Positions 22,006 to 33,337 of a DNA stretch of 64,000 nt are shown piece by piece; positions within the stretch are counted from its first letter, which is position 1; the number at the start of each line of letters is the position of its first letter. The notes under the pieces are model-generated. The model searched no databases. It was not told the origin of the DNA and saw nothing but the letters and a program-made list of their open reading frames with translations. The translations under genes were made by a program, and so were the position numbers. The stretch comes from Sepiola atlantica (lineage: Eukaryota; Mollusca; Cephalopoda; Sepiida; Sepiolidae), in NCBI GenBank assembly GCA_963556195.1, contig OY744531.1:103471142-103535141 (forward strand). The letters run 5' to 3'.

Positions 22006-23059
22006 AGAAAATTCACGATCTTTTTCTGCAATCCAATCATATTTGGTACAAATAAACTTCGCTCTATTTCTGACTTTCCATCGGGTTACTTCAGCCTATG
22101 CTTGACTTGTCCATCAAGTTTAAATCATGAATTTCCAACAATCTTCGTTATATTGAATTTCAATTATATCCTCCGAATATGCACATCTGTGTCGCAAGCG
22201 CACCTGTATACAACACACCATTCTCTTGTTACTGATCTGATTTGGACTTTGATTGCGTTATTCAGTTCAGTAATAGTCTTGGGATTCTTTTGATAAACTT
22301 CATCTTTGAGATAACTCAACAGATAAAATCTTGCGGAAGGGGTTATGATCCGGTGGATGTGAAGCCCATTCAAGATCACACCTATTAGTGAAACGATCAC
22401 CAAAGAGTTAGGCAGCCATTCTAAAGCATCATTCATGTAAACGTGCATCTTTGGAGCATATCCTTGAATGGCAATAAAACAAAGACATTTAAGACTGAAG
22501 CTTATTTAATTAGATTTCGGAAAAAGATTGTGATTTACATAAACTCTTCTATGGGGGTTGACCTGTCTATGCTAGCTGCCAACTGGTAAAACGATCATGC
22601 TTATAGCTGACAAGTTTAATTGTGTCGTTTTGAGAATAACAACTGCTTTCAAAACTTATCAAGTAGCAAAGAAATGCTTATTGCAGACACAACATACAAC
22701 ATTTTTGTGCACAAGAATTGACCTATTGTGTATCATTTGGTAACATTGCACGTGCATCTTCATATGGCGAGTAAGACCACAACGGTTTTAGTAAGTTTTC
22801 TGACACATATTACATGTGATCCTTTTCAGATAATTAGTTATAATTAGTTTAAAGTATTTTATTGTGACTTTTTGTGGTTACCGAAACAGCGATTGATGAG
22901 ACATACTCTTTTAAACTGCGCACACTCGCTGATTTATACTTTCCTGGCCATTCGCGTCAGTGTCTTTTCCCTTTTAAAAATGTTATTTCAGTTAGTTTGA
23001 AAAGATCAAGGGGCTCCTTCCTATAGCTAACACTTGATTTCCTTATGATGTTAAATTTA
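22006..23059. other. No gene recognised
   Basis: The frames at 21994-22293 and 22164-22448 overlap on opposite strands and have no domains. Confidence 0.4.
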
Positions 23060-23312
23060 TACCCGAGGTTTCTTCTTAGGATGGACGTTGTCCCTTTTTA
23101 GGGCTGATATATGTATTTCACTACAGCTTGGTCTTCCAGGGATTTTGTCTAAATATTTTTTAATCTTCTTTTTCATTAAGCCAGTTGCGCTTACCACAAC
23201 CGGTATAATGTTGATTTCCTTCAGAGAAAGTGTTTATTTCACCTCATCCTTTATGTCTTGATATTTGGTGATCTCGCGTTCGGCTTTCTTGAGGCCATAG
23301 TCATTAGGGTGG
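23060..23312 (-). pseudogene. Non-LTR retrotransposon C-terminal relic (second type)
   Basis: The minus strand translates as KAEREITKYQDIKDEVK, stop, LSLKEINIIPVVVSATGLMK, KKIKKYLDKIPG. This matches the pattern EKI.KY..L..E....W....V.PVVVGALG....L..YL..I found at the C-terminus of one group of animal LINE polymerases. At least two stops. A different LINE from the FWNSLP family. Confidence 0.6.
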
Positions 23313-23317
23313 TTACA

Positions 23318-24422
23318 TCTCCTATATAAAGGGCACTTGTCTGTATATTTGTTTGTCTGTTTGTCTGTTTGTCTGTATGTCCAGATACTCCTCAAAAACT
23401 ACTCGGCAAACTGTCAACAAGTCGACATCTTTAGGACCGGACAACACCTGGGAGCATAATACCTCAAAATTACAATTTTTAAAACTTTTTCAATGTTATT
23501 TACTGGTGATTTTGAAATCAGCCAATGTATTCATGTAACAACTTGATAAAAATGCACTGTCCGGTTGTATCAAGTCATCCCATAACTTCTGTCCGGATGT
23601 ATCAATAACAGTGAAACAAGGGTTGCTCAATCACATCCGCACCTAGCAACCTAAACTTCTATCTTTTAAAATAAAAATAGTTCTTTGGGGCGAGGGGGGA
23701 GAATGTTTGGGACGCGGGTGGAGTGGGGGAATTTTTTTTTGGGGGGGGGGAGAATTTTTTGGGGGTGGGGTGGGGGGAATTATCAACATCTTCATCCTGC
23801 GGGGGTGCTTATACAATATAGGACCCGGAGACTTCTGAAGTATATGGACCTGGGCGGGGGGTTCTTCTGTAGTATAGGCACCAGGGGGGGGGGCGCTTCT
23901 ACAGTATAGGATCCAAGGGCTTCTGCAGTATAGGAACCAGCACCGGGGGTGCGTATACAATATAGGACCCGGGTGCTTCTGCAGAATAGGGACCATGGGT
24001 TCTTATGCAGTATAGGGACCAGGGGTACTTCTACAGTATAGGGACCAGGGGTGCTTCTACAGCATAGGACCCAGGACCGGGGGTGCTTCTACAATATAGG
24101 ACCCGAATGCTTCTACAGACTAGGGACAATGGGTGCTTATGCAGTATAAGGACCGGGGTGCTTGTACAGTATAGGATCCAGAGGCTTCTGCAGTACAGGC
24201 ACGGGGGGTGCTTCTGCAGTATAGCCACCGGGGCGCTTCTACAGTATAGGACCCACACGGGGGGTGCTTTTACATTATAGGACCCAGCACCGGGGGGGGG
24301 GCTTCGCTAATTTAGGACCCAGAGGCTTCGGCGTTGTCCGGGAGAAAAGTGCTCAATATCCTATTTTGCTTGCGAAGAGGAGGAGGAGGGAGAGCCCCGG
24401 GCAACGCCGGGTACCCTGCTAG
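23318..24422 (+). mobile_element. Non-autonomous Helitron
   Basis: 5' end TCTCCTATATAAAGGGCACT and TTTGTTTGTCTG repeats, 3' end hairpin CCCGG-GCAACG-CCGGG followed by GTACCCTGCTAG. The insertion lies between A (23317) and T (24423), the Helitron target. 1105 bp with no helicase or Rep sequence. The interior carries a G-rich minisatellite (about 23800-24310, ~30-bp units with GTGCTTCTACAGTATAGGAC). Confidence 0.85.
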
Positions 24423-24570
24423 TCTAAAATAAGAGCAGTCTTTTCAGGTTTCTTCCAGATAACAATGTCTGTCTTGATGGCTGTATTTCTTGAGTGTGTA
24501 AAATCTTGTGGATGCTAAAGTTGATCTTAATCATACATTAGCAAATACATGCACACATATGCGAGCATTT

Positions 24571-24603
24571 GGGTAGGGTTAGGGTTAGGGTTAGGATTAG
24601 GTT
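24571..24603 (+). repeat. Short TTAGGG repeat
   Basis: About five TTAGGG-type units; interstitial telomere-like sequence. Confidence 0.85.
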
Positions 24604-25306
24604 ATGTGTGTATTTGGTAGGTCGATGTTTAACTGTATTGAATATCAAATATATCTATGTAGAAAAATCTTGGTATTCGAGATGCTGATTGCTGACAAAT
24701 AAAACATATTTCTGACACCAATTTTTGAGCAATCAGTTTTAAAGATCACCTTGTAATAAGCACTAAGAAATCTTCAATTTAAAAACGTTTTGGATAAATG
24801 TAAATATCTCTTCTGAAAATTGGTGTGCAGATTGCAGCACTATTCTTGGACATGTTCCTGTATAAAATAAATTCTGAAGTTATTTAATCAAAACGATTGT
24901 CTCGATTACGTTTTATTTTTTATCTGCGTAATTTTCATGAAAGTAAATATTTTCGAAACGAGAAAGACTGAGCAAATTAGCGTATCGATTATAAATGTGT
25001 CGAACATACCAAAATATTTTAAAGTTACTATGAAACACGATTGTCACTGCTTTTCCAGTGTTTTGTTTAAAATGATCTTGAATGCAAATTGTTTATAATT
25101 GTGTGCAATAGTATGAACTGGAATCAAAGAGAAGATTGATAACATAACATCTCGTTATTGATGAAAAAAATCGAAATAGTAAGAAAATATTAAGAAAACT
25201 CATAAGAAAGAACCTGACAGGTTCCAACCACATGTAATAAGTTGAAATAACACCGATTAAATAATTATGTGGGGCTTCGAAGAAAGATCTAAGTATCATA
25301 ATCGAT
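24604..25306. other. No gene recognised
   Basis: AT-rich; nothing seen. Confidence 0.4.
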
Positions 25307-25309
25307 ATG

Positions 25310-25357
<48 letters not shown>

Positions 25358-25540
25358 GGAAGTTTCTCAACCATTAAAAAAAAACCTAAAAAAAAAACCC
25401 TTAAGTCCCAAGTCGTTCAGTGGAAAATCACTCATGTAAGTCAATTTAGTTTTTACAGTTATTATATTAGTTTGCTTCTAACATTATTTAAGGGATCATC
25501 AGTTGTTTACCATGAAAAACTGTTTCGGGAATTTAATAGA
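25307..25540 (+). repeat. (TA)n plus dispersed repeat, copy 2
   Basis: (TA)n at 25307-25351, then a copy of the 14349-14560 repeat, from AGTCTCGGAAGTTTCTCAAC to ACTGTTTCGGGAATTTAA. A short GATA run follows (25541-25570). Confidence 0.8.
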
Positions 25541-25875
25541 TAGATATATAGATAGATAGATAGATAGATATGTATAGAATATAGAAATAAATAATTCACA
25601 TACACATTGCAACTGTCAGCATTTATAATTTATTTCGACTTCCTAGGGGGACAAGCAACACACTTAAGTTAAAATCAGCAAAAAAAAGAAGGGGAGAGAA
25701 ATATAAAAATATAAAGAGCTCAGCTAATATGTATCCACAGCTGGAACAAAACAAAAATAAAAATTGATATTACGATGCGTCTATGAAACCATCAAACCCA
25801 CGCCTGTCATGCGTATATTGACATCGCCCCTCTCCAGTCGCGTTGGATTTCTTACCAAAATTAGTCATTTTAACA

Positions 25876-25878
<3 letters not shown>

Positions 25879-25954
<76 letters not shown>

Positions 25955-26060
25955 CCAGGTAAAACATTCACAGGGTAGTAATCCAAAGAATTTTAACCGG
26001 GTTTATAAAAAGTGCTCAATATCAAATAGAGTTTTTATATATCATTATTTTTATTTACAC
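25879..26060 (+). repeat. (TA)n plus repeat shared with 8505-8632
   Basis: (TA)n at 25879-25952, followed by TAGTAATCCAAAGAATTTTA and AAGTGCTCAATATCAAATAG, the inverse of 8505-8632. Confidence 0.8.
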
Positions 26061-26248
26061 AGACATGTACAAAATCTACGACACTGGCTTGACGATGTTA
26101 TCGATTAACCTTTCCAAATATGATCTAAGGTTAAAATCGGATTCTAACTCTGCCTGATGAGATCTCAGTTTATAATAGCTGTTGATCGATGACATCGACA
26201 TGCCAGTGTCGCAGATTTTGTACATGTCTGTGTAAATAAAAATAATCA
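26045..26248. mobile_element. Foldback element, ~66-bp arms
   Basis: The left arm (26045-26110), containing TTTACACAGACATGTACAAA, is complementary to 26181-26248, with a ~70-nt centre. A short (TA)n follows the right arm. CCTGATGAGATCTC in the centre is not followed by GAAA. Confidence 0.8.
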
Positions 26249-26261
26249 TATATATATATAT

Positions 26262-26850
26262 ATATATATTGCTATCTAACATGGGGCACCTTTTCGTCAC
26301 CCTGCGAATGTTGGTCCTTCTTATTTACAGTACCAGAATACGACAGACCAAATAAAGTATGTTAACATATTTAAGATAATAAATTCAATAAAACTCGGAG
26401 CGAGAAATGAACCGCAATTGAAAATACATCAGTAATTGTATTTTTAGTGTCATTACTTTTCAATATCAATATCCAACTTTCTCTGCATGGACATATTTTA
26501 TATAAAAAAATGAAAATCACCTTCACCTTGTGTGCATGTATGTGAGCACTTATATTATCTCTGTTATTTCCATGCCAATGTATGTGGCCATCAACTCGCA
26601 CTGTTGTATACACGCTCAAAATGAAAAGGATTCATCACTCAATTTCTATTTGAAGATTTCACATTTTTACTATATTCGATGTGTGTGTCTCATATTCGTT
26701 CTGTTGCTGGTCTTCGTGTATTTTGAATGCAGAAGAATTGAAGTGCGACTTTGTGGCAAATCCGTTTCTCAGTTATGGGGTAATTAATTTTATTGGGGTA
26801 GAGCTTCGCGCATATTAACTAAGCAATTGCTAGTTAAACATACAAGGAGA
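26262..26850. other. No gene recognised
   Basis: No domain in either strand. Confidence 0.4.
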
Positions 26851-26854
26851 GAAC

Positions 26855-26856
<2 letters not shown>

Positions 26857-26906
<50 letters not shown>
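26857..26906. repeat. (GA)n microsatellite
   Basis: About 48 bp of AG, continuing into GA-rich DNA to 26966. Confidence 0.95.
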
Positions 26907-26909
<3 letters not shown>

Positions 26910-27014
26910 AAAGAGAGAGGACGAAGAGAGAGCGAGAGAAAGAGGGAGAAAACGAAAGGGAGATAGAGATTGCCCAGGGTACTAAGGAGATAAATAGCGA
27001 AAATGGGACAGAAG

Positions 27015-27350
27015 ATATCAAAATTGGCTAAGATCCAAGAGTAGTATCTGTTCCGATGGATACTACACCCCATAGACCGGTAACGTCTTGGCCTTCGGGC
27101 CTTGGTTCCGCCGGTCTCACGGTCTGACCTGTGCTGTTCTAGGAGGTCCACCCTCTATGGCTTTGCCTTCTCACCCCTTAAGAAGGGGGTTGTTTATTGC
27201 TAATCGCTTGAGGCGCCCCTACCGGGGAATGCCGACGTGGCTGCCCAGGCATTTTTTGTAGGCCAGACTGCTCACCTTCTCGGGCGCTGGCTTTTTAATC
27301 TCACTTTTTGACTTTGTGTTTAATCTTACCGCTGTGTGATGGAGTAAAAA
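27015..27350 (+). mobile_element. U2-snRNA-headed SINE, copy B
   Basis: Head TTGGCTAAGATC...GTAGTATCTGTTCC, body with CTTGGCCTTCGGGCCTTGG, CTACCGGGGAATGCCGACG and TTCTCGGGCGCTGGC. The first ~10 nt of the head are altered. No clear target duplication. Confidence 0.85.
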
Positions 27351-27538
27351 GTTTAAAAAAACTGAAAAAAAACCCAAAGGCGAATCAAAGATTGAACTGA
27401 ATTTAACAGAACTAAGAGATAACCAAGGCGAATGAAAGATGTTAGACAAAGATACTGGAATGAGAGAACAAAAAAAAAATAAGAGAAATTTGTATTATTT
27501 GGATCATTCGGGCAACTGTTCTCATCTAGGATGTTATT

Positions 27539-27585
27539 CTCACAACGTTTCGGCCAATGTAACCTCCCACCTTTTTAAGGTGAGT
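27539..27585 (-). ncRNA. Decayed hammerhead motif
   Basis: CTCAC, core CTTAAAA (expected CTGAAGA), stem II region AGGTGGG...TTGGCC, GAAAC, GTT, then GTGAG pairing with CTCAC. Stem I and the 3' half are kept; the core is lost. The tail (GAATAACATCCTAGATGAGA) is shared with 27885-27950 and 28200-28260. Confidence 0.55.
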
Positions 27586-28017
27586 TTCGTCGAAAACGGA
27601 AATCTTTATGTCGAACTCGGGAATCTGTACGGAATTTTGAACCGAACCCCTATTAAATCCATAAGTGTAGTTTGTTCTCGTTCTGTCCGCCATGGCCGGG
27701 AAGAAGTCTTAAATAATTCTTAATTGTATTCTTAATATCACCTGAACCTTCATCCTTCAGAAGAGTTTCTCTTGAGAACTGATATATTAAATAAAACATG
27801 GACGCGGAAATGAACCGCAAAGAAAAAGAAACTAGTAATACTATCTTTTGCTGTCAGTACACCCTATAATAACTTACCACTTTTATTGTGAGAATAACAT
27901 CTAAGATGAGAACAGTAGTCCTAACATTCTAAAATAATACAAATTTTGATAAAATTCCGAAACATAGGAGCGATTTCTGTTCGCCATCTTCTGTCTATGC
28001 CCATGCATATTAATAGG

Positions 28018-28113
28018 CTAACCCTAACCTTAACCCTAACCCTAACCCTAACCCTAACCTTAACCCTAACCCTAACCCTAACCCTAACCTTAACCCTAAC
28101 CCCAACCCCGTGA
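28018..28113 (-). repeat. Interstitial telomere-like repeat
   Basis: About 15 units of CCCTAA with CCTTAA variants, read TTAGGG on the minus strand. Confidence 0.95.
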
Positions 28114-28156
28114 AGGATGTGCCCCTTCACTACGCACATACTGTCAGTTACAATAA

Positions 28157-28205
28157 AGAGTTTGAAGAAGGTCGGTGGTTACATCGGCCGAAACATTGAA
28201 AGAAT
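28157..28205 (+). ncRNA. Decayed hammerhead motif
   Basis: Core TTGAAGA (C3 is T), stem II GGTCG/CGGCC intact, GAAAC followed by ATTG instead of GTTG. Followed by the family tail AGAATAACATCCAAGATGAG. Confidence 0.55.
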
Positions 28206-28260
28206 AACATCCAAGATGAGAACAGTAGTCCCAATAATCAAAAATAATACAAATTATCAA

Positions 28261-28838
28261 TCCTCATCTAAGAAATTCCGAACTAGAAGATAAACACCGC
28301 GTTTAAGTCGCAAAAAAAAAATAATGATGGTTGGATAGCAAAGAAAAAAAGAATTTCTTTCATGACACCTCCATTTCCCACTTTAGTAAAACATGTTTGG
28401 CTTAAATAAATTAGCCGCCAACGTTGAGCGATGATTACAGAAAAAGTAATTCAATTACGATGACAGCTACAAGAAGCGGTACGATTATTCGGAAATGGTT
28501 TATCGTAGGTCTCTTCTCATCCAAATTGGCATCACAAAAACAACTGGAATATTTTTTTTGTATATAATAAAAGACTATTGAAAATAACTATAACCAGGAG
28601 AGACTTCTTGGAGGAAGTCGATTTGTCTGCCTCAAGAATTACAACAAAAAAAAAACCCCAAAAAACTCCCCGGAATTGACAAAATAAAAAAAGAGCGGGG
28701 AATATATCGGAGGTCTGCATTATGTAGACACCACGTGATTAATTCATATTTAGCGGGATAGAATCATAAAAAAGGCAGATATGAGAAAAAAAAATAATAT
28801 AAGGGGGGAATGACTTCAATCTATTTACATGCATTCAT

Positions 28839-28840
<2 letters not shown>
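28261..28840. other. No gene recognised
   Basis: Nothing seen apart from A-rich runs. Confidence 0.4.

Positions 28841-28898
<58 letters not shown>
28841..28898. repeat. (TA)n microsatellite
   Basis: About 58 bp at the left edge of a foldback. Confidence 0.95.
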
Positions 28899-28899
<1 letters not shown>

Positions 28900-28901
<2 letters not shown>

Positions 28902-29404
28902 CAAGCATGAAGGGAAGACGAATTCTATCGTTCATGATTAAAAGTTAATCAAGAAAAAAAATGCCAGCCGACCGGTTTCGCCTTCTCTCTTAACAAAGGC
29001 TGTATCGAGGGATTTAAAAAAAAAAACGAGGGATTTAAAAAGAAAAACGGGGTGAAAAGAGAGAGTACAAAAAATAAAATAGCGTTATGTTATATGTACA
29101 ATGGAGGATGAATCTTAGAGACTGATCACATCTAGTCCCAATAGACATTCCCTTTGCTTATAAAGGGAGGGACGTTTAAGATGAACATGGATCGTCTCCA
29201 AGATTTTTAGATGGTATAATAAGTGAGCATGACTGAGAATGGTGACGAAGTCCATGCTAAAATTTTGTGGGTGTTTTTGAGAAGGCTTTATTATCTGGAC
29301 CCAACATACAGCCTTTGTTAAGATAGGGCGAAACCGGTCGGCTGGCATTTTTTTTTGATTAACTTTTAATTATGGACGATAGAATTCGTCTTCCTTTCAT
29401 GCTT
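28900..29404. mobile_element. Foldback with hammerhead-like 3' half
   Basis: Arms of about 105 bp (28900-29010 and 29300-29404). Each contains, in the outward sense, GCCTTTGTTAAGA...GGGC or GAAGGC, then GAAACCGGTC and GGCTGGCA. ACCGGT is self-complementary like the stem III of other copies, and GCCTT/AAGGC could be stem II, but the core before it reads CGATACA-like instead of CTGANGA. Confidence 0.7.
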
Positions 29405-29987
<583 letters not shown>

Positions 29988-30289
29988 ACGTGCACCGCCG
30001 AGTGAATACCACTAGTAAAATATCAACATATTAGATAGCTGTTTGTGATTTCAACACGTGGAAAATATTTAATAACTATGGGTATATATTTTATTATTTT
30101 TATTGTTAATCCCAATATGTCTCCTTTCTTACTGTAGCGATATTCAATACGGGAATGTAGAAATAATATTGAAAACGGTATTTTTCAAGTAAGGTTAGGG
30201 TAAGCAGAGTAGTGGCCAGTTTCATTAGAATCTTCGACAGGAGATAAACACTATAAATATCTCACTCTCTTTTAATCTCTCTCGAGTAC

Positions 30290-30291
<2 letters not shown>

Positions 30292-30370
<79 letters not shown>

Positions 30371-30480
30371 ATTATTTATTATCCACAGACATCGATGTTT
30401 CATGCTTACACAATCTTCAGTGCAGGAAGCCAATTTCCGACGGTCGATGGGCGCGAAATTTGACCACAAATGGCCATCGA
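30292..30480 (-). mobile_element. tRNA-hammerhead SINE with (TA)n tail
   Basis: Minus strand: GATTGGGAGTC, ATTTCGCGCCCATCGACC (B-box-like), linker, hammerhead 30426-30383, ATAATAAATAATTGA tail, (TA)n at 30368-30292. The TGGCCAACTGG just upstream looks like an A box, but a related sequence occurs without the SINE at 30970-31000, so it may be flanking DNA and the head truncated. Confidence 0.7.
30383..30426 (-). ncRNA. Hammerhead ribozyme motif, intact core
   Basis: CCTGCA, CTGAAGA, stem II TGT-GTAA-GCA (one G-T), GAAA, palindrome ACATCGATGT, C17, TGTGG pairing with the CCTGCA strand through wobbles. Sister of 10845-10889. Confidence 0.78.
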
Positions 30481-30496
30481 CTCCCAATCAGGAAAG

Positions 30497-30670
30497 TTAC
30501 CAGTTGGCCACCAGAAATCAGCTTAGAATTTAGGAGGAATTTAACTTTGTAAATACCAAGTCGGCGAGTATTCACAGCAAGCGGCGAAGAGTGATCAACA
30601 ACAACAAATCGTGTTGGATCTCGCAATGTTACTGCTTGTTATTAAATTCACTCAGAGTGCCCAGCCTTAG
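30497..30670 (+). repeat. Duplicated segment, copy 1
   Basis: Contains ATCAGCTTAGAATTTAGGAG, AATACCAAGTCGGCG and GCAAGCGGCGAAGAGTGATC, nearly identical to 30970-31157. In this copy the mini-ORF start is lost (a 9-bp gap) and the end is interrupted by (TA)n at 30680-30751. Confidence 0.9.
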
Positions 30671-30679
30671 TAAAGGGGG

Positions 30680-30751
<72 letters not shown>
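30680..30751. repeat. (TA)n microsatellite
   Basis: About 72 bp. Confidence 0.95.
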
Positions 30752-30755
<4 letters not shown>

Positions 30756-30969
30756 GTTTGTGAACTAGAAGAATACACCGAACGTAACGGTTTTGGAGTT
30801 AGGGTTACGCCCCCTTACAAATATTAGAATCAAGATATAATGCTACTAAACCTTATGTCTAGAATCCTTATTGTAATTTTGATCAAAATCCATTAAGTGA
30901 TTTTGATTCTAGAAAATGTCTATCAGTTAAGGCTTAAGCTTAAGTAGTTTTAAGAAGAAAGGCAGGAGA

Positions 30970-31157
30970 GTTATCGGTTGACCACCAAAAATCAGCTTAG
31001 AATTTAGGAGGAATTTAACTTTGTAAATACCAAGTCGGCGGGTATTCACAGCAAGCGGCGAAGAGTGATCAACAACAACAACAACTCGTGTTGGATCTCG
31101 CAATGAAGCTAGTAGTACTGCTTGTTATTACATTCACTCAGAGTATCCAGGCTTAAC
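30970..31157 (+). repeat. Duplicated segment, copy 2
   Basis: Second copy of the 30497-30670 segment, offset by about 480 bp. It carries a CAA run and ends with the mini-ORF at 31103-31156. Confidence 0.9.
31103..31156 (+). pseudogene. Signal-peptide-like mini-ORF
   Basis: ATG to TAA encodes MKLVVLLVITFTQSIQA. It has a positive start, a hydrophobic core and a small residue at the end, as in a secretory signal peptide. It could be the first coding exon of a secreted protein or a relic of one; the next codon is a stop and no splice donor is obvious before it. The related copy near 30632 reads MLLLVIKFTQSAQP. Confidence 0.35.
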
Positions 31158-32084
31158 GGTTACAACTTAGCGTAAGATATTGTTCTTTTTCTAAAACGAA
31201 TTGAGCTTTCCCAGCCATCGGTAAAACATAATAATTTTATTTAATTCGTTGTGAGCGTGATAGCGTACAAGGTAAGATGTCTAACTGCTGTCCAAAATGG
31301 TTTGGAAGTTCAGCTTAAAACCCTCGCCACGGAAAGCCTTTATACTGCGAAAAAGCTGTTTGTTTAATACAGAACCTAATCTATATTTAGTATATATTTA
31401 TAACATGCAATGTTTAATAATGTTTAATATATAAAATCTATTCGTGTGTATTCGACTACATTATTTGATAATCGAAGGGATTTTCTACTAAATAATTTTT
31501 ATTTGAATGCATATAAGCGAAATCGTGTCTCTTGTATAGGTGATCAGTGTCAAGGCGAACGGTCGTCGGTTCAGGAGTCTCTTGCTCTACGCCACAGTGT
31601 TGGCCGGGAAGGTTCAGTTCATCTGGATGCATTTGCTGTAAATTGCCATGTAAAACAAACAATGGAGTTATTTGTTGTTCTTTTAAATTGCTTCTGTTAG
31701 AAAAGAAGAAAATATCAACACCATTACGGTGCTACAACACCATTACGACCACGTTTACAATAAAAACGTTACTCCCAGGTGAACAACAACTACACACAAT
31801 GTGTCAGCGACGCGAACTCCCCGCGCAATGTGAAATTACTATTTACAGTCGTAAACCCAAACATCATTTTCACGGCTTGAATAATTCGCCGAGAACGTAA
31901 ACCACAAACAGAAAATACAAATAAATGGCGACACACAAAAGCAACAAGTGATTTTTTCTTAATGTATCTCAACTAATGGAAACCAGACACATTCCTTTGA
32001 AATGCATTCGCCAAAAAATAATAGAAAATAAACTTAACGGACCGAAAGTAAATGGTACGCGTTATTAAAGGCGACCTGTTCGAT
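31158..32084. other. Weak tRNA-like segment; otherwise unrecognised
   Basis: TAGCGTACAAGGTAAGATG near 31261 with AAGTTCAGCTTAA 40 nt later resembles A and B boxes of a tRNA-derived SINE. The overlapping frames at 31446-31900 lie on both strands and show no domain. Confidence 0.35.
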
Positions 32085-32570
32085 TGTTAAGCCGTTTTGC
32101 CACTAAACCCAACACGTTTTATTTTTTTTATTTTAAATACAGACAAAAACAGTGTTTGTTGTTATCATTTTAGAAAAATCATCTTACTGAATTGCTTTTG
32201 ACTAGAATCATTTGTCTCAAATAGTCTTTAAATATGAGCAGGAAATTAAACTAATTGTAGATACAATGGCTATATTCGTTTTTTTTTCTTCTAATTACCG
32301 GATGCAGTCACCCATGATGTAAGGCGAGCTGTTCGATTGTTAAGCCGGTTGTCACAACACCGAGAAGGTTTTAAAAAATAACCCTTCTCCCAGAAAAATC
32401 AGTGTTTGTTGTCATCATTTTAGAAAAGTCATCTTACTGAATTGCTTTTGACTCTACAATTATTTGTCTCAAATAGTCTTTTAATATTAACAGGAAATTA
32501 AACTAATGCTTATATTCGTTTTGTTTTCTTCTTGTAATTACCGGAAGCAGCAGTCCATGACTCAGGTGTC
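32085..32570 (+). repeat. Tandem duplication, ~240-bp unit
   Basis: Two units (32085-32325, 32332-32570) sharing TGTTCGATTGTTAAGCCG, ATCTTACTGAATTGCTTTTG and GCAGGAAATTAAACTAA or its variant. The minus strand at each unit start reads TGGCAAAACGGCTTAACAAT-like, possibly tRNA-derived. Confidence 0.85.
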
Positions 32571-32970
32571 GCATAATTTGAATCGCGATCTCTCCTTAAA
32601 ATAAAATAGAACATAATACCTGCTGTCGCACGTATGTTCTATTTTATTGGCTCGATAACACGTGCGTTTAGTACTCATTTCTTAGCGATTTCTTTATGAA
32701 CTATTTACGTATTAAATGATGATTTTTTATGAAAGGCGCTCCAGACAAGGCATGAAGCCACTTGATGCAAGGAGCTAAAGAAAATTACTTCAAGGTCAAA
32801 AACCAGCCAACAAAAAGTGTTAGATTGATAGATTCCAACCCATAAAATAGCAATTCTTTCCCCTTTGTCAGAAACATTGCTCATAGAATGTTAGGACTAA
32901 AAGAAAAAATAAAGGGAGCGGGAGTTATGAGGCTGCCGAAAGTAAACGCAAGTTAGTCACGTTCTACTCT
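32571..32970. other. No gene recognised
   Basis: ATAAAATAGAACATA and TATGTTCTATTTTAT form a local inverted repeat near 32600-32645. Confidence 0.45.
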
Positions 32971-32983
32971 CTCTACTCTACTC

Positions 32984-33324
32984 TTTTGGCCTTTTGGCTA
33001 AGATCAAAGTGTAATATCTGTTCCGATGGATACTGCACCCCATACTGGTGTTGTCTTGGCCTTCTGGTCTTGATTTACGCCGGCCAATGGGTCTGTCCTG
33101 CGCAGTTCTGGGAGGTCCACCTTCCCAGGCTTTGCCTCCCCTCTTTGGGGAGGAGTAAGTTTATTGCTTACTGCCTGAGGCGCCCCTACCGGGAAATGCC
33201 GACGGGGCTGGCCAAGCAATTTTTAAACCCCACTTTCCCGACCCGACCTTGGGTCACATCTTACTTGTGGGGGTAAGATAAAAACTGGCCTTGTGCCTAA
33301 CTCCTGGAGAGGAGTAAATCAATA
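32984..33324 (+). mobile_element. U2-snRNA-headed SINE, copy C, with TSD
   Basis: Head TTTTGGCCTTTTGGCTAAGA, TCAAAGTGTAATATCTGTTC: U2 bases from about nt 9 to 46 with one change. Body as in copy A but lacking the CTCGGGCGCTGGC block, and with a longer 3' tail (CTGGCCTTGTGCCTAACTCC ... GAGTAAATCAATA). 13-bp target duplication CTCTACTCTACTC at 32971-32983 and 33325-33337. Confidence 0.92.
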
Positions 33325-33337
33325 CTCTACTCTACTC

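Noticed and set aside
31446..31900. Overlapping frames as a gene
   Set aside because: Three frames on both strands cover the same DNA, and none has a domain, repeat of codon bias or homologue I recognise.
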